A model generated the notes under the pieces. The model saw only the letters and a list, made by a program, of their open reading frames with translations. It had not been told where the DNA came from and did no database searches. Both the position numbers and the translations under genes were made by a program. Below, one piece after another: positions 23,158 to 30,271 of a stretch of DNA of 30,750 bases. Source of the stretch: CAZCFB01 sp964511535 (GTDB lineage: Bacteria > Myxococcota_A > Polyangia > GCA-2747355 > CAZCFB01); NCBI GenBank assembly GCA_964511535.1, contig CAZEFW010000113.1, positions 1-30,750 on the forward strand, read 5' to 3'. Numbering within the stretch: the stretch's first letter is position 1; each line of letters begins with the position of its first letter.

Positions 23158-24420
23158 ATGAGCCGTGGGCGTTCAATCCCGTGTGGGGGGGGAGCGGCGC
23201 TGCTGGCGCTGCTGGCCTGCTTCGTTTTGGGAGCGTGCCGCCAGGGTGGCGACGCCGGCGAGCGCAAGTCCGCCGCCAGGAAGAAGAAGCTCCAGGCGCT
23301 GCCCTACCTCTCGGTGGTGGAGGACGAGCGACACCCGGACCGGGTGCGCGTGGTGCGGCACGACCGGAAGCGTGCCCAGCCCGGGTTCAACTTGTTTGGC
23401 AGCCGGGAGCGCAAGACTGCCTACCTGCTGGACATGCAGGGCCAGGTGCTTCAGGAGTGGAAGCCCGTCACCAAACGCGGCGCGAACATGTACGCTGTGA
23501 CCCTCGACGCCGACGGCAGCCTGCTGGCGGTGGGGTTCAAGCTGCTGGCCAAGATCGGCTGGGACTCCGGGGTGCTGTGGCAGGAGCCGAACCCGCGCAG
23601 CCGCTTCCACCACGAGATCACCCTGGGCCCGGGCGGGGATCGCTACGCCCTCAACAGCAAGGTGCGCTGGCTCAAGCGCGGCGGCGGCGAGATCCCGATC
23701 CGCGACGACGTGCTCACCGTGCTGTCGCCCACAGGCGAGCTAAAACAGGAGCTGTCCATCTGGGACCTGGTGGGCGAGCGTGTGCCCGCGTCCGCCCTTG
23801 AGGCCATCGCGAAGGAGGGCAAGACCCGGGCCACCGTCAAGGGCATGCTCGCCATGGACACTCCCTTCGACCTGTTCCACACCAACACCGTCACCTTCGT
23901 GCGCAAGCCCTGGCCCGGCGTGGCCGCGGGCGAGCTGCTGCTGTGCGTGCGAAACTTGAACCTGGTGTTCACCGTGGACCTGGCCGCGCGCAAGGTGACC
24001 TGGGTCTGGGAGGGGGGCGTCAAGGCGCTGGACCGGCCACACTACCCCGTGCAGACCGCCGCCGGCGCCATCCTGATCTTCGACAACGGCTGGCACCGGG
24101 GTCACTCGCGCCTGGTGGAGCTCGACCCGCGCACCGGCAAGATCACCTGGCAGTTCGTGGCCCGGCGGCGCGCGAGCTTCTTCTCCAAGAAGGGCGGCAT
24201 GGCCCAGCCCCTGCCCAACGGCAACATGCTGGTCACCGAGCAGGACCGGGGCCGCGTGTTCGAGATCACCCGCGCCGGCAAGGTGGTGTGGGAGTTCTAC
24301 AACTTCAACTTCAACGCCAAGAAGCAGCGGGAGACCATCTACCGCATGGTCCGGCTGACGCCGCAGGAGCTGCAGAAGCTCCCGCTGTCGAAAGAGGTAA
24401 AGGCGCGGCTGGGGCTGTAG
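23158..24420 (+). CDS. Arylsulfotransferase-like beta-propeller lipoprotein
   Basis: 420 residues. Signal peptide with lipobox VLGAC (Cys27) and a basic spacer. The rest reads as repeating propeller blades: TAYLLDMQGQVLQEW, RFHHEITLGPGGDRYAL, FDLFHTNTVTFV, PVQTAAGAILIFDNGWHRGHSRLVELD interrupted and resumed as TGKITWQF, then AQPLPNGNMLVTEQDRGRVFEI and GKVVWEFYNF. The layout His...LFDNG, SRLVELDP, GG-LPNGN-L-TE, GRVFE matches arylsulfate sulfotransferase-like (ASST) proteins, which transfer sulfate between phenolic compounds in the periplasm. Whether the catalytic His is retained cannot be decided by eye; many family members are uncharacterised. No clear ribosome site, so the start is moderately sure. 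Divergent from the iorA fusion. Confidence 0.82.
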   Translation: MSRGRSIPCGGGAALLALLACFVLGACRQGGDAGERKSAARKKKLQALPYLSVVEDERHPDRVRVVRHDRKRAQPGFNLFGSRERKTAYLLDMQGQVLQEWKPVTKRGANMYAVTLDADGSLLAVGFKLLAKIGWDSGVLWQEPNPRSRFHHEITLGPGGDRYALNSKVRWLKRGGGEIPIRDDVLTVLSPTGELKQELSIWDLVGERVPASALEAIAKEGKTRATVKGMLAMDTPFDLFHTNTVTFVRKPWPGVAAGELLLCVRNLNLVFTVDLAARKVTWVWEGGVKALDRPHYPVQTAAGAILIFDNGWHRGHSRLVELDPRTGKITWQFVARRRASFFSKKGGMAQPLPNGNMLVTEQDRGRVFEITRAGKVVWEFYNFNFNAKKQRETIYRMVRLTPQELQKLPLSKEVKARLGL

Positions 24421-24485
24421 GAAACGGCAGTCAGTGGTCGGCTAACAGGCAGGACATTGCGCCTTCCCGATAACCGCCACCAACC

Positions 24486-24533
24486 CTGGCATTCTGGCAT
24501 CCTGGCATTCTGGCATCCTGGCACCCTGGCATT
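24486..24533. repeat. Six 8-bp tandem repeats (CTGGCATY)
   Basis: CTGGCATT/CTGGCATC/CTGGCATT/CTGGCATC/CTGGCACC/CTGGCATT head to tail in the 132-bp convergent gap after the ASST-like gene; equally three 16-bp units. Non-coding. It directly precedes the 24534-24552 hairpin. Confidence 0.93.
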
Positions 24534-24552
24534 CGGCGGCCGGAGGCCGCCG
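24534..24552. terminator. Hairpin abutting SDR stop codon
   Basis: CGGCGGCC-GGA-GGCCGCCG, a perfect 8-bp stem with a 3-nt loop between the ASST-like gene and the SDR stop (TAA, 24553-24555 read on minus). In the plus direction it is followed by TTAT, a partial T tract; in the minus direction by none. Confidence 0.5.
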
Positions 24553-25392
24553 TTATAGCTTGGCCACCTTGCGCAGGATCCAGTCCATCAGGCGCGTGGG
24601 CACCAGCTGCATGAAGAACAGCGCCACCCTGTTGATGGCCGGCGTGACATAGCGCGCTGCAGGGCGCCGGGCGCGCACGACCTTGCTGATGGTGCGCGCC
24701 ACCGGCAGGGGCCCCGGGGCCTTCTTGTACATCTCCGCGCCCTGCTCGGCGTAGCTGCGCAGCGCGTTGCTGTAGAGCGGGTCGTGGGCGTAAGCGTCGA
24801 TCTCGCCGCCGGCGGTGTCCTCGAAGTTGGTGCGGATCATGCCCGGCTCCACCAGGGTCACGTGGACGCCGAACCCGGCGACCTCCCGGCGCAGGCAGTC
24901 GCTCATGGCCTCCACCGCGTACTTGGTGGCGCAGTACGCCCCCTGCAGAATGAAGGTGATGCGCCCCAGGATGGAGGTGACGTTGATGATCTTGCCGCTG
25001 CCGCGCTCGCGCATGGCCGGCAGGAAGGCCTGGGTCACCCGCACCAGCCCAAAGACATTGGTCTCGAACTGGCCGCGCATCTCGGCGTCGCTCACCAGGG
25101 CCATGGGCGCGAACTTGCCGTAGCCCGCGTTGTTCACCAGCACGTCCAGGCCGCGCCCATCGGTTCGCGCCTGCACCTCCATCGCCGCGGCCGCGATGGA
25201 GTCGGGGTCATTGACGTCCAGCTGGAGCGTCTCCAGCTGCAGGTCCGCGGCCTCGGCCGCGATGGCGTCCAGCTGGTCCTGTTTGCGACCGGTGGCGAAT
25301 ACATGGTGGCCCTCGCGGGCCAACAGCAGGGCCGCTTCACGGCCGATGCCGCTGGTTGCGCCCGTGATCAGGATGGTCTGTTTGCCTGACAT
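24553..25392 (-). CDS. Short-chain dehydrogenase/reductase
   Basis: 279 residues. TGATSGIG (10-17), NNAG (87-90), Ser140, Tyr153 and Lys157 (YCATK) give a complete classical SDR active site. Arg36 after the second strand (ATGRK) favours NADP(H). The segment VHVTLVEPGMIRTNFED and the C-terminal ARTISKVV...AINRVALFFMQLVPTRLMDWILRKV resemble SDRs acting on lipids or steroids and often membrane-associated. AGGAG lies 6 nt before the ATG. Monocistronic: an AT-rich promoter region lies upstream and a convergent hairpin downstream. Substrate unknown. Confidence 0.92.
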   Translation of the reverse strand: MSGKQTILITGATSGIGREAALLLAREGHHVFATGRKQDQLDAIAAEAADLQLETLQLDVNDPDSIAAAAMEVQARTDGRGLDVLVNNAGYGKFAPMALVSDAEMRGQFETNVFGLVRVTQAFLPAMRERGSGKIINVTSILGRITFILQGAYCATKYAVEAMSDCLRREVAGFGVHVTLVEPGMIRTNFEDTAGGEIDAYAHDPLYSNALRSYAEQGAEMYKKAPGPLPVARTISKVVRARRPAARYVTPAINRVALFFMQLVPTRLMDWILRKVAKL

Positions 25393-25625
25393 GCCCGGCT
25401 CCTGTTGTCTGGCGCTGCGTGCGCGTTTTTGGCTCGCAGGCTGGGATGGATCCTGATCAGCATCTTGCCCGCCTTTTGGCCAATCTGCCTGGCCTGGAGC
25501 CTGAATTGTTTGGACATTTTATCGGCTTGTAATTTTGCAGTGTAAATGTAATTGTGCCATTTGTGTAATAGTGAACGTCTGGCGTGGGGGCTTCCAGGAC
25601 GATGGTATCGGCAAAAATGGGCTAA
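25393..25625. other. AT-rich divergent intergenic region
   Basis: 233 bp between the SDR and the hydrolase lipoprotein gene. About 25500-25575 is markedly AT-rich against the GC-rich background. It holds the minus-strand promoter above and two TGTAAT boxes (25547-25552 and 25564-25569) that could serve as -10 elements for the plus-strand gene, but neither has a convincing -35 at the right distance. Confidence 0.6.
25518..25546 (-). promoter_or_regulatory. Sigma-70-like promoter for the SDR gene
   Basis: On the minus strand, TTTACA (25546-25541), 17-bp spacer, GATAAA (25523-25518; TAAAAT overlapping it at 19 bp is an alternative -10). It lies in the AT-rich part of the divergent gap and would leave a leader of about 120 nt before the SDR start at 25392. 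Confidence 0.45.
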
Positions 25626-26825
25626 ATGGGAAATAGATCCATATACCTGGCGACCATATTCCTTCTGGCCAGCCTGGCCGTGGGCTGCAACGTGGCAGGA
25701 GGCGCGCCGCCGACCGTTCGTGAGAAACAGGGCGCCGTCAAACAGGGGACTCGAGCCGAGCCCAACCTGGATCAGGGCGGGCTGACACCGAAGCCTGCGG
25801 ATCATCCGTACCGGCGCCGGTTGGCCATGATCACGCGGGGCAAGGGCAGCACCCTGCGTCCCAACCTGCCGAGCGAGGTACCGGCGAACCTGGGGCCATA
25901 CTTCTCCTTCGCTGCGCGACACCCGCAGCACTTGCGTTCCAGGAGCCTGGCCGAGGTGGACCAGGCGGTAAAGCTGGCCAGGGAGGTGGGCAGGGATCGG
26001 CGGATGAAGGGCAAGGAGGCCTCGGCGGCGGCGGTGGCGAGGCTGATCAAGCAGGCGCTGAACATCGATTTCCTCCTGGCCGACATCGGCAAGCCCCCGC
26101 CGAAGGTGGTCACGACCCTGATCAAGGAGCACCGAAGCTACAGGGAGTTCCGGCTGACCGTGAAGGACCGGCATGTGGGTCCCTTCGAGGCCTTGCTGCT
26201 CCTGCCAAAAGGCAAGGGGCCGTTTCGCACCGTCATCGGTCTGCACGGCCACGGCGACAGCCCGCAGGTGTTCGCCGACCGCTTCCTGGGGCGAGAGCTG
26301 GCGCGCAAGCGCTTCGCGGTGGTGATGCCGCGCTTCCGCGCCATGGAGTACACAGGAGCCGAGCAGCTCACGGCTTACGCCCTGGCGACGAGCGGGTTCA
26401 GCCTGATGGGCCTGCGCGTCTACGAGGTGATGGTGGTGTTGGACCATGTCCAGCGTCAGAAATGGCAGGGCGGCCGGCCCCTCGGCCTGCTCAGCCACTC
26501 CGGGGGCGCGGCGGTGGCCAACCTGGTGATCATGCTGTCGCCCCAAATTTGCGCCCACGCCTACGACTATGTCTCGGATTACCTGGACGGGTGGGAGTCG
26601 CAGGAAGGCTTCCACTGCGAGACGGCGCCGGAGCTGCATGTCCACGCGGATGTGCTGGCGGCGAGGCAGGCACATGTGGAGGCGCGGCGCGGGCTCAACC
26701 TGCCCTACGGGTTCTTCAAGCCCGGCGCTGGACCCGCGCAGCGACGAGCGCAGCTCAGGAACATCGTGGGCATACTCCGGGGCCAGCTCAAGGGTGGGGC
26801 CACGGGACAGTGCGGGGCCCGGTAG
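25626..26825 (+). CDS. Alpha/beta-hydrolase-fold lipoprotein
   Basis: 399 residues. Lipobox LAVGC (Cys21) and a ~50-residue polar spacer. Residues 130-330 carry an alpha/beta-hydrolase core: FEALLLLPKGKGPFRTVIGLHGHGD (split as FEALLLLPKG and the oxyanion-hole block GLHGHGDSP at 205-213), then FAVVMPRFRAMEY and the nucleophile elbow GLLSHSGGAAVANL with Ser292. This resembles secreted esterase/peptidase-type hydrolases (acetyl-xylan-esterase-like). The acid and His of the triad cannot be placed with certainty. The start is the first ATG after an in-frame stop (25623-25625) and begins the signal peptide; there is no clear ribosome site. The gene ends 3 bp before the convergent glycosyltransferase. 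Confidence 0.8.
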   Translation: MGNRSIYLATIFLLASLAVGCNVAGGAPPTVREKQGAVKQGTRAEPNLDQGGLTPKPADHPYRRRLAMITRGKGSTLRPNLPSEVPANLGPYFSFAARHPQHLRSRSLAEVDQAVKLAREVGRDRRMKGKEASAAAVARLIKQALNIDFLLADIGKPPPKVVTTLIKEHRSYREFRLTVKDRHVGPFEALLLLPKGKGPFRTVIGLHGHGDSPQVFADRFLGRELARKRFAVVMPRFRAMEYTGAEQLTAYALATSGFSLMGLRVYEVMVVLDHVQRQKWQGGRPLGLLSHSGGAAVANLVIMLSPQICAHAYDYVSDYLDGWESQEGFHCETAPELHVHADVLAARQAHVEARRGLNLPYGFFKPGAGPAQRRAQLRNIVGILRGQLKGGATGQCGAR

Positions 26826-26828
26826 GGC

Positions 26829-28559
26829 TCACGGGCCAGCTTCGATCTCGAGGCCGCCGCCCGCAGGCTCCTCCAGCCCGGCGCAGGCGGGCAGACCCTT
26901 CCTCGACCACAGGGCGATGCCGTGGGGCAGGCCCCGAAGCGAGAGGCGGTGACCCAGCTGCCAGCCCTGCGCCGCGGGCGGCGAGGGCGGCTTGCCCTCT
27001 GCCTTGATCATGCCCAGGGCCAGGGCTGTTCGGCCCGCCGGGATCTCGGCGCACGACTCGTGGATGCGGCGGCTCCGGCCGTCCTCCTCCAGCCGGGCGT
27101 ACAGGATTCGGATCTCCAGCCAGGTGAGGTCGAACGGGTGGGCGAACAGGCGCCGCTTCCGGTCCACGAAGCAGAAGTCCGTGGCAGCGCAGCGGCGCAG
27201 GCCGGACCACAGCGCCTCCCGCTGCGGCGTGTAGTACTCGGGGTCCTGGTGGGCGTCGAGCCAGCACACATCGTGGGACACCAGCCCGAGGCGGTAGCGG
27301 CCGATGGGGAAGTAGCTGCGCTCGCGGTGCCACCCGGCCGGCGGGGTCACCCCCGGGATGCCCACGCCCAGCTGGAAGTCGACGCTGACCACCAGGGCGG
27401 CCAGGAGGTACGCGGCCACGCCCACCTTCTGCCACCCGGGGCGAAGCTGCACCCAGCCCAGGGCCGCCGCCAGGATGAACAGCGGCGCGGCGGTGAGGGC
27501 GAAGCGCTCGTGCAGGGCCGGGACCTTGAGCGACAAGAAGAGCCACTGCCCCACCGATGCGCCCAGGATGAGCACCCAGGCCCGGCGGCTGCGCAGGACC
27601 CAGGGCACCATCAGCGCCAGCACCACCAGGGAGACCGCGGTGGAGTAGATGACGAACCAGGTCCCCCTGGCGTGGTAGATGTTGCGCAGGGGGCCCGAGT
27701 CGCCGAAGCGCGGCAGCGTCAGCGCCTTGAGCAGGAACCCGCGGGACTCGAAGTCGTCCGGGTAATGCACCCCGGGGGTGCCGGTGTACAGCTCCATCTG
27801 GGCCGTACCCAGCGAGTTGATCCCGCCCACGCTGTACAGGAAGAGCCCGGCCAGGCAGGCGCCGGTGGCCAGGCAGATGCCCAGGGCCAGGGCGCGCCGG
27901 GGCAGCCTGTACACCTGCCTGGCCGCGGGGGTTACCGCGGCGCAGCAGAGGAACATCACGCCGAAAGAGGCCGCGGTCCACTTGGTCAGGCAGGCCATGG
28001 CCAGCAGCGCGCCGGCGCCCACGCCGCCCAGCACGGGGCGGCGATCCCAGCTGGCCAGGGCGACCCAGAGCATGATCCAGAGCCACGCCGACATGGGCAG
28101 ATCGTAGTAGTAGCGGGTGGCGGCGGCCTGGCCAGCGGGCAGCAGCATGGTGGCGCCGAACGCGGCCAGGCCCGCCAGGCGGCTGCCGGTGAGCGCTGCG
28201 GCGCACCCGCCCACGCCAAGGGCAAGCAGGGCGAGCCACACCAGCCCGGTCCAGACCACGTCGTCCACCCAGTGGCCGCTCAGGGCGCCCAGGGCCGCGG
28301 TGAAAACATGCAGCCCGGGCGGGTAGGCGTTGTCCAGGGAGCGAACCAGCAGGCGCGGCTGGCTCAGGTCCGCCCGGCGCAGGGCCTCCAGCACATGCAG
28401 GCGGTCGCGATGCTCGGTGTAAACCGAGTCGCCGCCGGCCGGCTGGATCGGCTGGCGGTGGATGCGAACCATGAAGATGGTGCACACCGCCGCCACCACG
28501 AGCGCGGCGAACAGATAGTGGTGGGCGCGGGCCCTCCCTGGCTCCAGGTTCCTCGGCAT
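26829..28559 (-). CDS. Polytopic glycosyltransferase, GT39/ArnT-like (second copy)
   Basis: 576 residues. N-terminal helix, then a loop with QPAGGDSVYTEHRDRLHVL where Asp44 may be the catalytic acid, SLDNAYPPGLHVFTAALG (the YPPG block common in ArnT/PMT-like enzymes), about ten more helices (WLWIMLWVALASW, VGAGALLAMACLTKW, LALGICLATGACLAGLFLY, FALTAAPLFILAAALGWV) and a ~180-residue soluble C-terminal domain. It would transfer a sugar from a polyprenyl carrier on the periplasmic side. Built like the protein at 13402-15114, suggesting paralogues. GGAGG precedes the ATG by only 2 nt. The minus strand continues upstream to the Cys-rich gene with a 110-bp gap. Confidence 0.82.
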   Translation of the reverse strand: MPRNLEPGRARAHHYLFAALVVAAVCTIFMVRIHRQPIQPAGGDSVYTEHRDRLHVLEALRRADLSQPRLLVRSLDNAYPPGLHVFTAALGALSGHWVDDVVWTGLVWLALLALGVGGCAAALTGSRLAGLAAFGATMLLPAGQAAATRYYYDLPMSAWLWIMLWVALASWDRRPVLGGVGAGALLAMACLTKWTAASFGVMFLCCAAVTPAARQVYRLPRRALALGICLATGACLAGLFLYSVGGINSLGTAQMELYTGTPGVHYPDDFESRGFLLKALTLPRFGDSGPLRNIYHARGTWFVIYSTAVSLVVLALMVPWVLRSRRAWVLILGASVGQWLFLSLKVPALHERFALTAAPLFILAAALGWVQLRPGWQKVGVAAYLLAALVVSVDFQLGVGIPGVTPPAGWHRERSYFPIGRYRLGLVSHDVCWLDAHQDPEYYTPQREALWSGLRRCAATDFCFVDRKRRLFAHPFDLTWLEIRILYARLEEDGRSRRIHESCAEIPAGRTALALGMIKAEGKPPSPPAAQGWQLGHRLSLRGLPHGIALWSRKGLPACAGLEEPAGGGLEIEAGP

Positions 28560-28652
28560 GGCCTCCGCCCCCGGCGTGCGGCCTCGGGGGTTGCGGGGGC
28601 TAATGATACATCATCGGAGATCGCTGGAGGGGGGCAGGCGGGAGCGGGGAGA

Positions 28653-28667
28653 CGGCGGGCGCCGCCG
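28653..28667 (-). terminator. Hairpin after Cys-rich mini-protein gene
   Basis: CGGCGG-GCG-CCGCCG, 6-bp stem with 3-nt loop starting 3 bp after the stop of the 28670-29035 gene. No U tract follows on the minus strand. ATGAT-AC-ATCAT at 28603-28614 is a second, AT-rich inverted repeat in the same gap. Confidence 0.3.
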
Positions 28668-28669
28668 CG

Positions 28670-29035
28670 CTACTTCTTCTTGGTCGGGTTGATGCACTGG
28701 GCCGCCTTGCCGGTGCGGCACTTCTTGCCGTTTTCGCCGTGCTTGCTGTCGCCCACGCGGGTCTCGCCCGGCTTGCACTTGCCGTTGCAGAAGGGCGCCT
28801 TGCCGCGGATGACCACCATCACGTCGGGGCAGCAGTAGGCCTTCTTGCCGGTGACGCACTTCTTGCCGTCGCCCTTCTTGCCCATCTTCATCAGCTTGAA
28901 GCCGGCCTTGCACTTGCCGTTGCAGGCGGGGGCCTTGCCCTCCCAGACGCACTTGGCGTCGGCGGTGGCGGGGGCGGCGAGGGTGATGCCCAGGGCGATG
29001 GACAGGGCCAGGGAGAGGTGAAGGATGCGGGTCAT
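28670..29035 (-). CDS. Secreted Cys-rich mini-protein with internal duplication
   Basis: 121 residues. A signal peptide (to about ATA/ADA, 24-27) is followed by two copies of one module, GKAPxCNGKCKxG...G-GKKCxTGKxAxC, at about 32-69 and 77-114. Ten cysteines (29, 38, 42, 60, 68, 69, 83, 87, 106, 114) and a very Lys-rich, basic composition ending in Lys-Lys-Lys suggest a disulfide-knotted protein that binds an acidic surface (inference). GGAGG lies 7 nt before the ATG. The gene is preceded by an unusually structured 132-bp spacer. I do not recognise a named family. Possibly co-transcribed with the DUF4920-like gene upstream. Confidence 0.8.
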   Translation of the reverse strand: MTRILHLSLALSIALGITLAAPATADAKCVWEGKAPACNGKCKAGFKLMKMGKKGDGKKCVTGKKAYCCPDVMVVIRGKAPFCNGKCKPGETRVGDSKHGENGKKCRTGKAAQCINPTKKK

Positions 29036-29048
29036 GGAGAGCCTCCGT

Positions 29049-29149
29049 GCGCTACAGAGCGCGGGTTGTTTGGAGGCGCCGGCAGGGGCGCCTCGACTGT
29101 GACGGTGTCGGGTTCAGCAGAAAGTCTGCCACCGCCAATCAGTCGAGGC
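29049..29149 (-). promoter_or_regulatory. Structured leader with mutually exclusive hairpins
   Basis: Read on the minus strand, three structures precede the Cys-rich gene. First, a nested stem-loop: 10-bp arms 29140-29149 with 29090-29099, 5-bp arms 29103-29107 with 29130-29134, and 5-bp arms 29117-29121 with 29125-29129. Second, an 8-bp hairpin 29073-29080 with 29087-29094 (6-nt loop). Third, a 5-bp hairpin 29049-29053 with 29058-29062 just before the ribosome site. The first and second share 29090-29094, so only one can form fully. No U tract, so it is either a 3'-end structure of the upstream gene or a translation-level switch. Confidence 0.4.
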
Positions 29150-29167
29150 CAATCTAAATAGGCGCAG

Positions 29168-29695
29168 CTACTTCGTGCACACCATGTTGCCGATCATGGC
29201 GCCGTACTTGTCGATGAACACCATGGCGCCATGGCTGCCGCTCGGGTCGAAGGTGCCCTCGCCGGTGGCGTAGTTGCCCAGCTTGGCGAACTTGCGGAAG
29301 TCGACCTTGCCGTCGGTGACCTTCAGGTTCAGCTTGTTGCCCTTGGCGCCCTTGAGGGTCAGGTAGCAGCCCTGGCTCTGGCAGATCTCGATCACGATGC
29401 CCTCGATGCGCACCACCTTGCCGGTGTAGCCGGCGGTGTCGGCCTTGATGTCGGCGATGGGGGTGATCTTGGTGAGCTTCACGCCGTTGTTGATCTTTTT
29501 GCCCTTGCTCATGGCCTCGGCGGCCATGGCCTTGAAGTCGCAGGCCGCGGCGGCGTCGCCCGCGGTGGAGCCGGTGTCAGCAACGGCGGCGTCATTGGCC
29601 ACGGCAGAGTCCATCTGGGTGGTGGTGGTGTCGTCGCTGCAGGCGAACGCGAAAAGCACAGCAGCGATGGAGATGAGGCTGACGAGACGGGACAT
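29168..29695 (-). CDS. DUF4920-like lipoprotein
   Basis: 175 residues. Signal peptide with lipobox FAFAC (Cys19), a Thr/Asp/Ala-rich spacer to about residue 50, then a small beta-barrel-like domain with GKVVRIEGIVIEICQSQGCYLTL (broken here as GKVVRIEGIV and ICQSQGCYLTL; Cys105 and Cys110), the Cys-x4-Cys block of DUF4920-type proteins, some of which are thought to bind metal. The ending ...HGAMVFIDKYGAMIGN is not informative. TAGGAG lies 6 nt before the ATG. The domain assignment is from memory of the motif; function unknown. First of the pair with the Cys-rich mini-protein. Confidence 0.82.
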   Translation of the reverse strand: MSRLVSLISIAAVLFAFACSDDTTTTQMDSAVANDAAVADTGSTAGDAAAACDFKAMAAEAMSKGKKINNGVKLTKITPIADIKADTAGYTGKVVRIEGIVIEICQSQGCYLTLKGAKGNKLNLKVTDGKVDFRKFAKLGNYATGEGTFDPSGSHGAMVFIDKYGAMIGNMVCTK

Positions 29696-30185
29696 GGGAA
29701 GCTCCTACGTTAATTGGAACAAAAGTGATGGAATTTAAGGGGAGGCAATTTGCTGCAGCAGGGAGAGGTTGTCAACTGGCAAGTGAGGGGGCTCGAAATG
29801 GGACTGAGGCCTGAGGGTAATGACTGCCTCCATTCATCCAGGAGACCCACTGTCCAGATTGCCGTCTGTGCGCTCCGTGCTTGCTTCGCTCGCCCGGTCG
29901 CGGCCTGTGGTTGGGGCTATGCGTGGCGCGGGACCTTGTCGGTCTGCTTTCTCGTTATGCCCGCGTCGACCTCGGCGTGGGGCTGATAGGGCGGTGGTGG
30001 GTTGGGGCGTTGGAGTGTTCTCCTCGCGTTGCGCCTTCTCGTTACCTTTCCCGGGCCTGTTGATGGCTGTGTGCAGACGCTCACGAAGCGGAGCGGCTGT
30101 GCACAACATCAACAGCAAGCGGGCACAACGGAACACGCGTGCACATACGCGCCCCGAACCACGCCCAAAACCAAAAAACGAACAG
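29696..30185. other. Non-coding region, about 490 bp
   Basis: No frame here has a credible protein or ribosome site. Seen: a minus-strand TTGACA (29775-29770) with no good -10 at 16-18 bp; a perfect palindrome TGCTGCAGCA (29751-29760); two direct copies of TTCTCGTTA (29949-29957 and 30036-30044); the long inverted repeat at 30057-30115; and A-rich stretches that form the U tract of the terminator at 30186-30209. Composition is more uneven than in the surrounding genes. Confidence 0.7.
30057..30115. repeat. Imperfect long inverted repeat
   Basis: Arms CTGTTGATG (30057-30065) and CATCAACAG (30107-30115) are perfect 9-bp complements, and inside them TGTGCA (30070-30075) pairs with TGCACA (30100-30105). 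The 24-nt loop can form a further 4-bp pairing. No T tract; not a terminator. Could be a protein-binding site or a small structured RNA. Confidence 0.6.
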
Positions 30186-30209
30186 AAAAAACCGCAGCCC
30201 CGGCTGTGG
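30186..30209 (-). terminator. Intrinsic terminator of the HNH gene
   Basis: On the minus strand: CCACAGCC-GG-GGCTGCGG (30209-30192), an 8-bp stem with one G-U pair, followed at once by TTTTTT (30191-30186) and, 7 nt on, a second T run (about 30178-30172). It lies 62 nt beyond the HNH gene stop. A further GC hairpin, GCGCCC-CCCA-GGGCGC (30241-30256), sits between. This is the only textbook rho-independent terminator in the window. Confidence 0.8.
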
Positions 30210-30271
30210 GCATGTGGGCGGGCGCGAAGCGGCCGTCCAAGCGCCCCCCAGGGCGCGTCATGTCCACAGCC

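Noticed and set aside
24486..24533. Short regular repeats considered as a CRISPR array
   Set aside because: Units of 8 bp lie head to tail with no spacers, and no cas genes are present.
29770..29790. Minus-strand TTGACA as the promoter of the DUF4920-like gene
   Set aside because: No -10 hexamer better than 3 of 6 occurs at 16-18 bp; kept only as an observation in the region description.
29834..30136. 100-codon minus-strand frame in the non-coding region
   Set aside because: No ribosome site, signal or domain; Arg/Thr/Pro-rich random composition. Its two similar NEKA segments simply reflect the TTCTCGTTA direct repeat.
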